A stretch of 64,000 nucleotides of DNA from Streptomyces sp. NBC_01429 (GCF_036231945.1 NZ_CP109599.1:3628501-3692500), one strand, 5' to 3'. Positions 54,062 to 63,102 are shown, counted from the first letter of the stretch. Made by a program: numbers and translations. The notes: generated by a model not told the origin, from the letters alone.

Positions 54062-55480
54062 TCAGTGGGCCTTGCGCGCTCGGGCGGCCTTGCGGGCCTC
54101 GGCCATCGTGCGCGCCTCCGCGGCCTTGCGGGATTCCTTCGGCGGGCGGCCCGCGCGGGTGCCCAGACCCCGGAACGCGGCGTTGCCGGTCTTCGCCCTG
54201 TCCTGCACCGGCGGACGCTTCGCGCCTGTGATGCTGGTCAGCCTCTCCTCGCCGGAGCGAACCTGAGCGACCGTGGGCCGGATCCCGGCTTCCGACATCA
54301 TCCGGTTCACGTCCCGGCGCTGGCCTGGCGTGACCAGCGTGACCACGCTGCCGGACTCCCCGGCACGCGCGGTGCGCCCGCCGCGGTGGAGGTAGTCCTT
54401 GGGGTCGGAGGGGGGATCCACGTTGACGACGAGGTCCAGGTGCTCGACGTGGATGCCACGGGCAGCGACGTTGGTGGCCACCAGCACCGTGATCTCGCCG
54501 TCCCTGAACTGGGCCAGCGTGTGCGTGCGCTGCGGCTGCGACTTCCCGCTGTGCAGAGCACCCGCCTGTATGCCGCTGCTCCGCAGATGGCGGGTGAACT
54601 GGTCCACACCGTGCTTGGTGTCCAGGAACATCAGCACCCGCCCGTCCCGGGCCGCGATCTCGGTGGCTGTCACGTACTTGTCGGCGGGATGGACGTTCAG
54701 TACGTGGTGCTCCATCGTCGCTACCGAGCCCTCCGCCCGGTCGACCGTGGCGAACACCGGCTCACTCAGATATTGCCTGACCAGTTGATCGACGTTGCGG
54801 TCGAGCGTCGCGGAGAACAGCATCCGCTGCCCGCCGGGGGGCATCAGGTCCAGGGTCTCCGAGACCTGCGGCAGGAAACCCATGTCGCACATCTGGTCCG
54901 CCTCGTCCAGCACCGCGATCCGCACCCGGTCCAGGTGGCAGTCCCGCCGGGCGACGAGATCGGCCAGCCGTCCCGGCGTCGCCACCACGACCTCGGCACC
55001 CGCCCGGAGCGCCGCCACCTGCCCGCTGATCGCCAGCCCGCCGACCACAGTCACCGAGCGCAGCCCGAGGGCCTCCGCGTAGGGAACCAGCGCCTCGCTC
55101 ACCTGCTGCGCGAGTTCCCTTGTCGGCACCAGGACCAGCGCGAGAGGGCGCTTCGGTTCGGCGCGGCGGCCCGCCGTACGTGCGAGGAGCGCAAGCCCGA
55201 AGGCGAGGGTCTTCCCCGAGCCGGTCCGCGCGCGGCCGAGAACGTCCCGGCCGGCCAGCGCGCTCGGCAGGGTGGCCGCCTGAATCGGGAATGGCTCCCG
55301 TACCCCGAGCCCCGCAAGCACCCCCATCAGCTCGACCGGCATGTCCAGCTCCGCGAAGGACCTGGCCGGCGGGAGGCCGGGCGCCACTGTCTCCGGCACC
55401 GAGAGCTCGCCCCGCGGGGCCCTCCCCTGGTCGGACCTGCCGGGTCCGGAGCGGCCGGAGGCAGGCTGCTTCGCTTTCAT
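54062..55480 (-). CDS. DEAD-box RNA helicase
   Basis: A 472-residue helicase from ATG 55480 (MKAKQPASGRSGPG). Motifs in order: Q-motif REPFPIQAATLPSAL, I ARTGSGKT, Ia PTRELAQQ, II DEAD (VLDEADQM), III SAT (LFSATLDRN), V ATNVAARGIHVEHLD, VI HRGGRTARAG. The basic Ala/Lys/Arg-rich tail (ESRKAAEARTMAEARKAARA) may bind RNA. Such enzymes unwind RNA in the cold or in ribosome assembly. It lies within cassette 5 but may be an older chromosomal gene. Confidence 0.94.
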   Translation of the reverse strand: MKAKQPASGRSGPGRSDQGRAPRGELSVPETVAPGLPPARSFAELDMPVELMGVLAGLGVREPFPIQAATLPSALAGRDVLGRARTGSGKTLAFGLALLARTAGRRAEPKRPLALVLVPTRELAQQVSEALVPYAEALGLRSVTVVGGLAISGQVAALRAGAEVVVATPGRLADLVARRDCHLDRVRIAVLDEADQMCDMGFLPQVSETLDLMPPGGQRMLFSATLDRNVDQLVRQYLSEPVFATVDRAEGSVATMEHHVLNVHPADKYVTATEIAARDGRVLMFLDTKHGVDQFTRHLRSSGIQAGALHSGKSQPQRTHTLAQFRDGEITVLVATNVAARGIHVEHLDLVVNVDPPSDPKDYLHRGGRTARAGESGSVVTLVTPGQRRDVNRMMSEAGIRPTVAQVRSGEERLTSITGAKRPPVQDRAKTGNAAFRGLGTRAGRPPKESRKAAEARTMAEARKAARARKAH

Positions 55481-55641
55481 GGGGGTTCCTCGTTTCGGCG
55501 CCCTGAACGGACCTGGGCCCGTACCTTGTCCGGCACGGGCCCAGGCTCTCTGCAAGCGTGACCCAACCTTATCAGCGCGGGCCTCGCGCCAGCCGTCCCG
55601 CGCGGCCCTGCCGGGCGCCCGCCCCGGGGGATCGTCACGGG

Positions 55642-55677
55642 GATTTACGAGTGGGAGCGTGATGGGCCCCTGCTGAC
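55642..55677. repeat. Direct repeat copy A
   Basis: A 36-bp unit beginning GATTTACGAGTGGGAGCG. Copy B at 57378-57413 begins GATTTGCGAGTGAGTGCG. They flank the DUF6193 and PIN-toxin segment. Confidence 0.65.
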
Positions 55678-55751
55678 ATGTCGCCCGTACCCGTTCACGG
55701 TTCGGTGCGATCGACCCGCCTGGCCTCGCTCTCACGGCCTAAAGTGTGCAC

Positions 55752-56549
55752 ATGTTCGAACACTCAAGCGAAGCATTGCCCGAGCTCTATCCAGAGCTGG
55801 CCGCGCCAGGCGGCCTGCGAGAAGCGCTGGCTCGCGAGGCGGTTCGGCGCGGGCGCTGTGCCGAACCGCTGGATCCCGTTGAGGGGTACGATCCCGCGGT
55901 CGCCGCATGCTGCACACGTGGCCAGGCACGGTTCGCCGTATACGCGACCAACGCTGACGAACGCGAGTTCCGCATCGAGATCTCCACGGACTCCGGATGG
56001 CCATGGGGAGCCTTCGGCAGTACCGGTGACCTCGCGGTGGTCGACGCCATCCTGTACGCCTGGCGTGAAGGGGCGTCGATCGGTCAACTGCGGCGCGAGT
56101 GGGGATTGCTCGCGGCCAGCCCGCTGGAAGCGGCACCGCCGGGGAGGGTGGTCTCGACCGCATGGCGGCTGACCCTGGAACGCTCACCGGTGATCAGGCT
56201 GGGCGATGCCGAACTGGCCGAGGCCCTGTACGCGCAGCCGGCCCTGCGCGTGTTCTTCCCGTTTCCGTCGCACGGGGAGTTCAGCCTCCTCAGCAGTACG
56301 GCTGATCCGTTCTATGCAGAGCTTCCCCGTGCAGTGCCGAGCGGAGACGGACGGTGGAACGTGGTTCTCCGTCGCTCGCTGTGGTCGCCGCACATTCCGA
56401 CACGTGTGCTCGGATCCCGCCTCGGCGCTCGCGAGGCCGCAGCGCTGATAGCCGCGAACATTCCTGCGGGTAGCGGCCCGGCCATCGAAGGAGGCTGGCC
56501 GCAACCGCCGGCCATCAGGACCGCAGAGATCGGTGACACCGACGGCTGA
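55752..56549 (+). CDS. DUF6193 family protein
   Basis: A 265-residue protein from ATG 55752 (MFEHSSEALPELYPELAAPG). The layout matches the actinobacterial DUF6193 family, sometimes noted near natural-product genes: YPELAAPGGLREALAREA, FGSTGDLAVVDAILYAWREG, then LRVFFPFPSHGEFSLLSS and the C-terminal ALIAANIPAGSGPAIEGGW. Function unknown. An in-frame GTG two codons upstream is possible. It is followed by a decayed antitoxin and an intact PIN toxin. Confidence 0.75.
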   Translation: MFEHSSEALPELYPELAAPGGLREALAREAVRRGRCAEPLDPVEGYDPAVAACCTRGQARFAVYATNADEREFRIEISTDSGWPWGAFGSTGDLAVVDAILYAWREGASIGQLRREWGLLAASPLEAAPPGRVVSTAWRLTLERSPVIRLGDAELAEALYAQPALRVFFPFPSHGEFSLLSSTADPFYAELPRAVPSGDGRWNVVLRRSLWSPHIPTRVLGSRLGAREAAALIAANIPAGSGPAIEGGWPQPPAIRTAEIGDTDG

Positions 56550-56792
56550 CGAAGACGGCCTCGATCACTGGCTGGCCAGGAGGACCGCCGCTGCTGTACC
56601 CGGCAAAGTCCTCATTCTCTCGGCAACAGTGAAAAAGGAAACTGGACTGGATGCCGACGGCCGCACGAAACTGTCGGTCCCGGACACGCCACCACAGCAG
56701 GACGGCTCCCATCTCGCAGATCACTGAGGATCTCCCCCTCATCGGCACAGAGCCCGGCCGGAGCGCCGTAGGCCGCACATCCTCCCGATCAC

Positions 56793-56872
56793 GCGACCTT
56801 TCCTGGAGCGCCGAAGCCCACTCGAAGATCTTCGGCGCCACCGGCTCCTCCAAGGACGCGAACGCCGCGTGA
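56793..56872 (+). pseudogene. Remnant of the third VapB-like antitoxin
   Basis: Only the last 20 or so codons remain (AEAHSKIFGATGSSKDANAA), nearly identical to the ends of antitoxins 1 and 2. The DNA-binding half and operator are missing. It overlaps the GTG of toxin 3 as in the intact pairs. Confidence 0.8.
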
Positions 56873-57270
56873 GCGCGCGCATCGAGACCGTCGTCCTGGA
56901 CTCGGAAGGGCTCTCCGCCTGGATCGCGCAGGACCGCAAAGTCCTCGCGATGTTGCAGGTGTTCCACGGCATGGGGGCCGACCTCGCGATCGGAGCGAAC
57001 ACCATCGTGGAAGTCGGCCACTCCCGTACCAACATCCCCCGCCTGAACCGGGCACTGTCCCGCATCAAGGTGGAGCCAGTCACCGAACAAGCGGCCAAAG
57101 CGGCAGCGGAACTCCTCAAAAGCGCCGGACTGCACGGGCACAAGTACGCCATCGACGCCACGGTGGCCGAGGTAGCGCTGCGCCAGCCGAAACCGGTCGC
57201 CCTGCTGACGGCCGACAGCGACGGCATGAGCAAGCTCTGCGGCAGCCAGGTGCGCATCATTCCCCTCTGA
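56869..57270 (+). CDS. PIN-domain (VapC-like) toxin, copy 3, without intact antitoxin
   Basis: A 133-residue toxin nearly identical to copy 1, with the four acidic PIN positions (VVLDSEGLSAW, GANTIVEVGH, KYAIDATVAEVAL, LLTADSDGMSKL). The last acidic cluster is DSDG where copy 1 has DSDD. The frame is intact but its own antitoxin is only a fragment and no operator is left. If expressed, it would depend on the antitoxins of cassettes 2 and 3. Confidence 0.82.
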   Translation: MSARIETVVLDSEGLSAWIAQDRKVLAMLQVFHGMGADLAIGANTIVEVGHSRTNIPRLNRALSRIKVEPVTEQAAKAAAELLKSAGLHGHKYAIDATVAEVALRQPKPVALLTADSDGMSKLCGSQVRIIPL

Positions 57271-57377
57271 ACCACCCGCTCGCTTCGAACACCTGCGGCA
57301 TACGGCGGCCACTGGCGGGCGGTGTGATTTCCGGAAGGAAACCCCGGTAACGTCTTTGTCATATTCTTCCAGACGCC

Positions 57378-57413
57378 GATTTGCGAGTGAGTGCGTGACG
57401 GGCCCCGGCTGAC
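57378..57413. repeat. Direct repeat copy B
   Basis: Partner of 55642-55677 (roughly three-quarters of the 36 positions match). It lies between the third toxin and the DUF6243 gene. Confidence 0.65.
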
Positions 57414-57483
57414 GCCCCTCACGTCGCCCCACCCGTCCCCGCCGGTGAATCCGTAGATCACTTCAGAACATCCCGGAGAACTC

Positions 57484-57735
57484 ATGACCGTGAGCAAGAA
57501 CATCAACAACCCCGTGGGCATGGGGGGCGGCCAGCGCAAGAGGCTGTCCCGCGCCGAACGGCAGAACAACGGTCCGCACCGCAACCTCGACCGCAAGGGC
57601 GCCGCCGACCAGAAGGCAGAGCTGGTACGCAAGATGCGCGAGAAGACAGGCTCGGCCGAGGGCGCAGCCGAGGACACAGCCGAGGACACAGCCGAGGGCG
57701 CCGAGCAGACGGGCAACGACACCGCACAGAGCTGA
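57484..57735 (+). CDS. DUF6243 family protein
   Basis: An 83-residue, highly charged small protein: SKNINNPVGMGGGQRKRLSR, then AERQNNGPHRNLDRKGAADQ and KAELVRKMREKTG, followed by an acidic Ala/Glu/Asp repeat. This matches the DUF6243 family of Streptomyces, of unknown function. GTG/ATG at 57484 follows CCCGGAGAA. It is usual near DEAD-box helicase genes, so the DUF6193-toxin segment may have inserted between the two. Confidence 0.82.
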   Translation: MTVSKNINNPVGMGGGQRKRLSRAERQNNGPHRNLDRKGAADQKAELVRKMREKTGSAEGAAEDTAEDTAEGAEQTGNDTAQS

Positions 57736-57973
57736 CGCACCGCAGCCGCAGGGCGGCAGGCAGGCATCACCGGGGCAGGGCGCGGCCGGTCCCGGCCCAG
57801 CTCTCGGCCGACCACCCGCGTCTCAGCCGACCACCCGGAGTGGGCGTGCCACTACGTGCCGGTCAGGACGGTGAACGGCGTCAGCAGAGGCCCGGACGGA
57901 GCCGCTGCTGACCGCCCCCCAGGGGCGCGTTTCACCAGGTCAGAGGCGGGCGAGCCTACGCGACACCGGGTGA

Positions 57974-58015
57974 TTCCCAAGCTCAGCGCGCGAGTCCGGT
58001 TCTCGTCACCCGCTC
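57974..58015 (+). repeat. att: Attachment core 6 (diverged), right end of the array
   Basis: The tRNA-Gly 3' end with a few changes (GCGCGC for GAGCGC; TCCGG for TTCGA), followed by an imperfect hairpin (58025-58047) and GTTGTCCAGACC. The 102-bp arm element is not recognisable before it. It is the oldest-looking copy and marks the right boundary. Confidence 0.82.
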
Positions 58016-58047
58016 CGTACGAAAGCCCCAGGCCAGCGGCCGGGGGT

Positions 58048-58641
58048 TGTTTGTTGTCCAGACCTCTTATGGCCCGCGTGACATTCGCGTGCCGCAAGTG
58101 CCCTGACGGCGCGCCGGGTTGGCCACCGGGCAGCGCCTCGGGTGCCGGGAGCGGGGACACGAGCCGGTGGGCGGCGACGATCGGGTCGATTCCGGATCCC
58201 CGGTGCTACTGACATGCGTCGGCGGCGGACGACCACTGCGGCGGCGTCGGTGAGCCTGTGCTGATGTTTCTTCGTGGGTCTTTCCTGTCCGCCCCCGGCG
58301 ATCTGGGCTCCGGGACCGCTGTAGGGTTTCGATTTTCGGGGCGGAATCTCAGCGGCTGGTGCCGGACGGACGCCGGATCCGGCGTGGCGCTGGGACGTGC
58401 GGGTCGCGCGCGACCGTACCCCGGTTCGCGTGGAAACTCCCCGACGCCCGGAAGGCCGAGCGGCCGTGCCGGGAACAGTTGGTCCGGCCGGCGCGGTTGC
58501 AACCGAGGGGCCGGCGCCGCGCGGGCGGGGAACACGGAGACCACAAGGTCGTCCGGCCCACCAGGTTCCGGGCCTCCGGGTCGCGATAGGACCGCCGCGC
58601 ACCCGGATCAAGACGTAACTCTTGCAGGAGGACTGTTTTTC
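58048..58641. other. Gene-free region before the deacetylase gene
   Basis: No supported gene. It must contain the promoter of the deacetylase; the only clear signal is the ribosome site GCAGGAGGAC just before 58642. Confidence 0.5.
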
Positions 58642-59475
58642 ATGACCGACCGGCCTTTGACGCTCATGGCAGTACACGCCCACCCCGACGACGAGGCCAC
58701 CGGAACCGGTGGGGTCCTCGCGCGGTACGCGGCGGAAGGCATCCGCACGGTTCTCGTGACATGTACCGACGGCGGTTGCGGTGACGGACCGGGGGGTGTC
58801 AAGCCGGGCGATCCCGGCCACGATCCGGCGGCCGTCGCCGCCATGCGCCGTCACGAACTCGAGGCGAGCCGCGACGTCCTGAAGATCAGCGATCTGGAGC
58901 TGCTGGACTACGCCGACTCCGGGATGACGGGCTGGCCGAGCAACGACGCCCCCGGATCCTTCTGGCAGACCCCCGTGGAGGAAGGCGCCGCCCGGCTCGC
59001 GGAACTCATGCGGCACTACCGGCCCGATGTGGTCGTCACCTACGACGAGAACGGCTTCTACGGCCACCCCGACCACATCCAGGCCCACCGCATCACGATG
59101 GCCGCGCTGGAGATGACCACGCTGACACCGAAGGTGTACTGGACGACGATGCCCCGTTCGGTGGTGCAACGGTTCGGGGAGACCATGCGCGAGTTCCAGG
59201 AGGACATGCCGGAGCCGGATCCTGCCGAGGTCGCCGCGATGGCCGAGATCGGCCTCCCCGACGACGAGGTCACCACGTGGGTGGACACCACCGCGTTCAG
59301 CGGTCAGAAGTTCGATGCTCTGGCCGCGCACGCGAGTCAGGGCGAGAACATCTTCTTCCTCAAGATGGGCAAGGAGAGGTTCGGCGAGCTGATGGGCATG
59401 GAGACCTTCGTACGCGTCAAGGACGCCACCGGCGCGGCCGTACCCGAGAACGATCTCTTCGCCGGACTGCGCTGA
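58642..59475 (+). CDS. PIG-L family deacetylase (Mca/MshB-like)
   Basis: A 277-residue zinc deacetylase. The metal site is AVHAHPDDEATGTGG near residue 13 and the second histidine is in FYGHPDHIQAHR near 145. Length and sequence (VTCTDGGCGDGPGG, ADSGMTGWPSN) are closest to the mycothiol group: MshB deacetylates GlcNAc-inositol and Mca cleaves mycothiol conjugates for detoxification. Which substrate is used here is not clear. ATG 58642 has a strong ribosome site. It is the first gene right of the island. Confidence 0.87.
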   Translation: MTDRPLTLMAVHAHPDDEATGTGGVLARYAAEGIRTVLVTCTDGGCGDGPGGVKPGDPGHDPAAVAAMRRHELEASRDVLKISDLELLDYADSGMTGWPSNDAPGSFWQTPVEEGAARLAELMRHYRPDVVVTYDENGFYGHPDHIQAHRITMAALEMTTLTPKVYWTTMPRSVVQRFGETMREFQEDMPEPDPAEVAAMAEIGLPDDEVTTWVDTTAFSGQKFDALAAHASQGENIFFLKMGKERFGELMGMETFVRVKDATGAAVPENDLFAGLR

Positions 59476-59623
59476 TCCGCCCGCCCGGTCCGGGCCCCAC
59501 AGCTCATCGGCCTCAACGGCCCCGCCCTCCCCGCCGCACTCCGAGGAACCGCAGCATCTGCCGGCGGCGCGAGGATCAGTGCCATACGTCATAGGTCGAT
59601 ATACGTTGTGGGCCCGGTCAGGG

Positions 59624-59947
59624 TCAGTCCCGCCCCGGGCGCAGGTGGCGGGAGGCCGCCAGGCAGGAGGACAGCCATGTCGCCTCCGATCGGTCAACGA
59701 TCAGTTCGCCGGCGGTGATCATCCCGTCCATAGCTCCGTCGACCCGTATCGAGTGATCACCGACACGGAACATCTCCCAGTCCGCGTCGCTGTGCCAGAG
59801 CCGGGCGGTCTTGTCACCCCGGCGCTGGGCGAACACGAGTTCCTCGCCGTGCTCGTTCATGAAGTAGCCGACGTAGTCCTTGCCGGTGATGGCACCACCG
59901 CAGAGCCGCGCCAGGAGCGGTTCGATCGCACGAGAGTTGTCGTTCAT
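59624..59947 (-). CDS. Small hypothetical protein coupled to the Shedu gene
   Basis: A 107-residue protein from ATG 59947 (MNDNSRAIEPLLARLCGGAI). It has no signal or membrane segment; TGKDYVGYFMNEHGEELVFA is the most regular part. No family was recognised. Its ATG overlaps the stop of the Shedu gene (ATGA), so it belongs to the same transcript and might be an accessory or regulator of that nuclease. Confidence 0.65.
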   Translation of the reverse strand: MNDNSRAIEPLLARLCGGAITGKDYVGYFMNEHGEELVFAQRRGDKTARLWHSDADWEMFRVGDHSIRVDGAMDGMITAGELIVDRSEATWLSSCLAASRHLRPGRD

Positions 59948-61157
59948 GCCGTGGATTCCTCCGTCGGGTCGGGGTCCTCCCCCGCCGACGAGAGCGCCAG
60001 CATCCGCGCCGCCGACTCCAGCAGGGTCTCGTACGTGATCACTTCTATGCGTGCCATGTGCGTGTTGTAGGTCCGCAGCGTCTCCGCGACCTCCTGAGGG
60101 GTGATGCTCCCGCCCACGTACTGCAGGTGCCCGATCACGACCGTCGCCGAGGCTCTGCGCGTGTCGATGCCGTACCGCGCGAGGATGGTCCGGCGGCTCT
60201 CGTCCATGGTCCGGAGGTAGTTCTGTGCCTGGGAGACCGCGTGGTGGGCTGGTGCGCCCAGCATCAGGTGGCCGCTGGGCCGGATGACCAATTTCTCGAT
60301 GTTGGCACGCTTGAGTTCCACCACGTGCAGGGATCCATCACCACGCAGCAGCGGAATGTCGAGAATAGTGTCCGGGGTGTACTGGCGGCGGGCAAGCTCG
60401 GCCACGTAGGCGCCACCGAAGATCCACTCCTGGTTCTTCAGACAGGCGTGGAGGGCACCCTCGGAGCTGTCGGGGTGGTCCACCGCAGCGCGCAGGGACG
60501 CGAGACCGGCGCGCCTGGCCTTCAGTTCGGCAGTTGAGCCAGCATTCCCGCGTCGGCGTCCGCCAGGACGTCGCTCATCATCCGGGCGGCCTCGGCGGAG
60601 GCCGGTCGGGGCAGGTTCCGCAGGACCAGCTCCATGTGTCCGTACTCCTGGAGGTACTTCAGGTACTTGGCGGGCAGTTGGATTCCGCCCTCTCCGCTTC
60701 CGATGCCCAGGTGGTCCGTGGACCGGGCGATGCCGCGGAAGAGGGCATGGGCGTCGGCGGCGCTTGCGTCTGGGTTCTCGGCACACAGGACGTCCAGGAC
60801 GGCCACCGCTCGCTCGGCGCCCATGGCAGCCAGCCGCCGCATGTACTCCTCGCTTCGCTGCCGCGCCCGCTCGTCGTAGTAGTTCTCCACGGTGTCGAGG
60901 TAGAGCTTGCCGCCGGCATAGCCGGCGAACCGCTGGAAGCGCTGGGCGAGCCCGAAGTCCTCGTGCAGAAGGGACTCTTGAGCGACATCCTCCAGGGCAT
61001 CCACCAGCGGTTTGCCCTGGCCGTACGTCCCGCGGGCGCCACCCCCCATGACGCGCAGCACCACGTCAACGCGCTCCCGCACGCTCGCGTGCTCGGTGAG
61101 CTTTCGTGCTTCTTCGACCATGAGCCGGAGCGAGCGGCTGGATCGGAATATCGCCAT
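59944..61157 (-). pseudogene. Shedu-type (SduA, DUF4263) defence nuclease, split by a frameshift
   Basis: ATG 61157 (MAIFRSSRSLRLMVEEARK) starts a 211-residue N-terminal part ending ADAGMLAQLPN at a TGA (60522). In the overlapping frame, from about 60535, the C-terminal part begins AELKARRAGLASLRAAVDHP without a start codon and runs to 59944. It carries NQEWIFGGAYVAELARRQ, DIPLLRGDGSLHVVELKRAN (D-x-ELK nuclease motif) and AVSQAQNYL. The full family protein is about 400 residues in one frame, so one base is probably missing near 60530. Shedu proteins are single-gene anti-phage nucleases. Confidence 0.85.
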
Positions 61158-61327
61158 GCGGGTAACCCTAGAAGTGGGCACGGACAATCACGGCTCGCAG
61201 GATCCGAGACAGCGGAAGGCGGGTGCCACCGTCATCCGGACCGGCGAGGTGTGGTGTGGTGTGGTGTGCCCTCTGCATGTCTCAGCTTGCGAACTGTCGC
61301 TCGCTGATGGCCGGTTGGGCGGGGCTG

Positions 61328-61380
<53 letters not shown>

Positions 61381-61393
61381 GGGTGAGCGTCGC

Positions 61394-62173
61394 TCACCGC
61401 ACGGGGAAGCCGAAGGAGTATCCCTGCTGCTTCAGCCAGGGCAGCACCTCGCGCAGAGCGGCCAGGGTCTGGGAGCGGTCGCCTCCCGCGTCGTGGAAGA
61501 GGACGGTCGGCCCGTTGGAGATCTCGCGCTTGACGGTGGCGACCATGGTGTCCACGCCGGGACGCTCGAAGTCTTTGGAGTCGACGTTCCAGCCCAGCGG
61601 CCGCATCCCCCGGGACGCGGCGAGCTTCCGGCTGTACGGGGTGAAAGCGCCGCCCGGGGCACGGTAGTACTGCGGGCGGACGCCTCCGGATGCCTTGGTG
61701 ATCATGCGTTCGGCATCCAGGATCTGCTGGGACTGGTAGGTCTCGGACTTCGTGTCCATGGCGGTGTCGTGCGAGATCGTGTGGTCGCACAGCCGGTGCC
61801 CGGCCGCCACGACCGCCTTGACCAGGTCCGGGTACGCCTGGGCCTGCGTGCCCACCATGCAGAACGTGGCCTTCACGCCGTTGTCCTTGAGCAGTTGCAG
61901 CACCTGCGGCGTCCAGACCGGGTCCGGTCCGTCGTCGATGGTGATGTTGACGCCCCGGTCGCCATGGTCCGAGGCGTGCGCGATGTCCGCCGCCACCTTG
62001 GCTGTCCGGTCCTGGGACCTGGCGTCCGGCGCCGAGATACCCGCCTGTGGCTGCCGTCCTCCGGCGGGGTCGGCCTGCGCGGTCCACACCGAGGTGGCGG
62101 CGGCCACCACCGTCACCCCGAGCGCCGCCGCGAGAAGCTTGCCGTGCCATCCCCTTCCCTGGTGCCTTGCCAT
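61394..62173 (-). CDS. Secreted polysaccharide deacetylase (NodB family)
   Basis: A 259-residue protein with a signal peptide (MARHQGRGWHGKLLAAALGV). The catalytic domain has NITIDDGPDPVWTPQVL (Asp-Asp pair), metal motif HRLCDHTISHD, RAPGGAFTPYSR with the conserved Arg, and the final FHDAGGDRSQT. Such carbohydrate esterase 4 enzymes deacetylate peptidoglycan or chitin-type polymers outside the cell. It is monocistronic. Confidence 0.92.
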   Translation of the reverse strand: MARHQGRGWHGKLLAAALGVTVVAAATSVWTAQADPAGGRQPQAGISAPDARSQDRTAKVAADIAHASDHGDRGVNITIDDGPDPVWTPQVLQLLKDNGVKATFCMVGTQAQAYPDLVKAVVAAGHRLCDHTISHDTAMDTKSETYQSQQILDAERMITKASGGVRPQYYRAPGGAFTPYSRKLAASRGMRPLGWNVDSKDFERPGVDTMVATVKREISNGPTVLFHDAGGDRSQTLAALREVLPWLKQQGYSFGFPVR

Positions 62174-62440
62174 GCCCGCCCGCCCCTTTGCTGTCTCCGC
62201 CGATGCCGTGCACCCATGAAGACATACGAACGCCCCTACAAGCTCCCTCTGTTACCGATCACGGACGAATCCGCAGGGGGCCGGCGACAAACGCGGGAGT
62301 TCCGCGACAGACGAGGGGGCGGGGCGCTACGGACACGCCTTCCGCGGCCTCGCCGTCCGCGGCTCCGTCACCCAGCCACCCAGCCACCGGGCCACCGGGC
62401 CCGCCCACGCGCCCCGATGCCCGCCACCACAAACGAAGAA

Positions 62441-62466
62441 GAGCCCGTCAGCAAGCTGACGGGCTC
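62441..62466 (-). terminator. Terminator of the hypothetical gene at 62503
   Basis: An 11-bp stem (GAGCCCGTCAG) with a CAAG loop is followed on the minus strand by TTCTTCGTTTG, a good rho-independent signal, 36 bp after the stop. Confidence 0.85.
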
Positions 62467-62502
62467 CCGCGAAAGATCGAGGCTGACCTGCTGTCAGGTC
62501 AG

Positions 62503-63102
62503 TCAGATCGTCGGTGTTTCGTCAACGATCTCTTTGTGCGGCTCGACAACGAACCTCCAGCCATCGCTGGGCTCCAGGAACCGCACTCGGGTCGGGTAGA
62601 TGTCCAGGGCGCGGCGGTCGCGGTTCTGGCTGTTCGTGTTCTTCCGCCCCCGGGCCGGCTCCTCGTACAGGTCGACCTTGACGTCCGGCACCGCGACGGA
62701 TTCCTCGCTCCAGCGCTGAACAATCCCCGCGCCGAAGGCGTCCCGGGCGGCGGTGTAGAGCGAATCCAGGGATTCCTTGTTCCCATTGGGAACGAAGAGG
62801 GCGAGGTTCAGGAGGACGCCGGCACTCTGGAGAACCTCGATTTCCTCTCCCGTCTTGTCGGCAACCCAGATCCCGCCCTCTTCGGCATTGTCCGGGAGAA
62901 TGTGGATTTCCTCACCGAAGACCGTCCTCGCGGTGAAGGACCCTCCCTCGAAATTCTTACCCGGCTCCGTAAGGGAAGCCGGGGCGTAGCAGTCGAGAGG
63001 AAGGCCATCCATCCCTGCCGAGACGAAGATGCCGTCCTGGAGGCCCAACTCCGAAACCTCGCCGGCCGTAAGACGTCGAGCCGTAACCTTCTCGGTATTC
63101 AC
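62503..63102 (-). CDS. Hypothetical protein
   Basis: A 199-residue cytosolic protein from ATG 63102 (MNTEKVTARRLTAGEVSELG), with a ribosome site GGGGAAT-type upstream. The N-terminal half is mostly strands (FGEEIHILPDNAEEGGIWVA), the C-terminal part is charged (EEPARGRKNTNSQNRDRRAL). No family was recognised. Codon use is ordinary. It has its own terminator and is divergent from the response regulator over about 530 bp. Confidence 0.7.
   Translation of the reverse strand: MNTEKVTARRLTAGEVSELGLQDGIFVSAGMDGLPLDCYAPASLTEPGKNFEGGSFTARTVFGEEIHILPDNAEEGGIWVADKTGEEIEVLQSAGVLLNLALFVPNGNKESLDSLYTAARDAFGAGIVQRWSEESVAVPDVKVDLYEEPARGRKNTNSQNRDRRALDIYPTRVRFLEPSDGWRFVVEPHKEIVDETPTI

Noticed and set aside
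36354..57973. A self-transmissible actinomycete integrative element (AICE)
   Set aside because: No replication initiator, FtsK-like transfer gene, spread genes or intact integrase are found; only passengers and remnants.
41711..58015. Extra tRNA-Gly genes at the downstream cores
   Set aside because: Only the 3' half from the anticodon loop on is present; acceptor 5' strand and D-arm are missing, so they are attachment cores.
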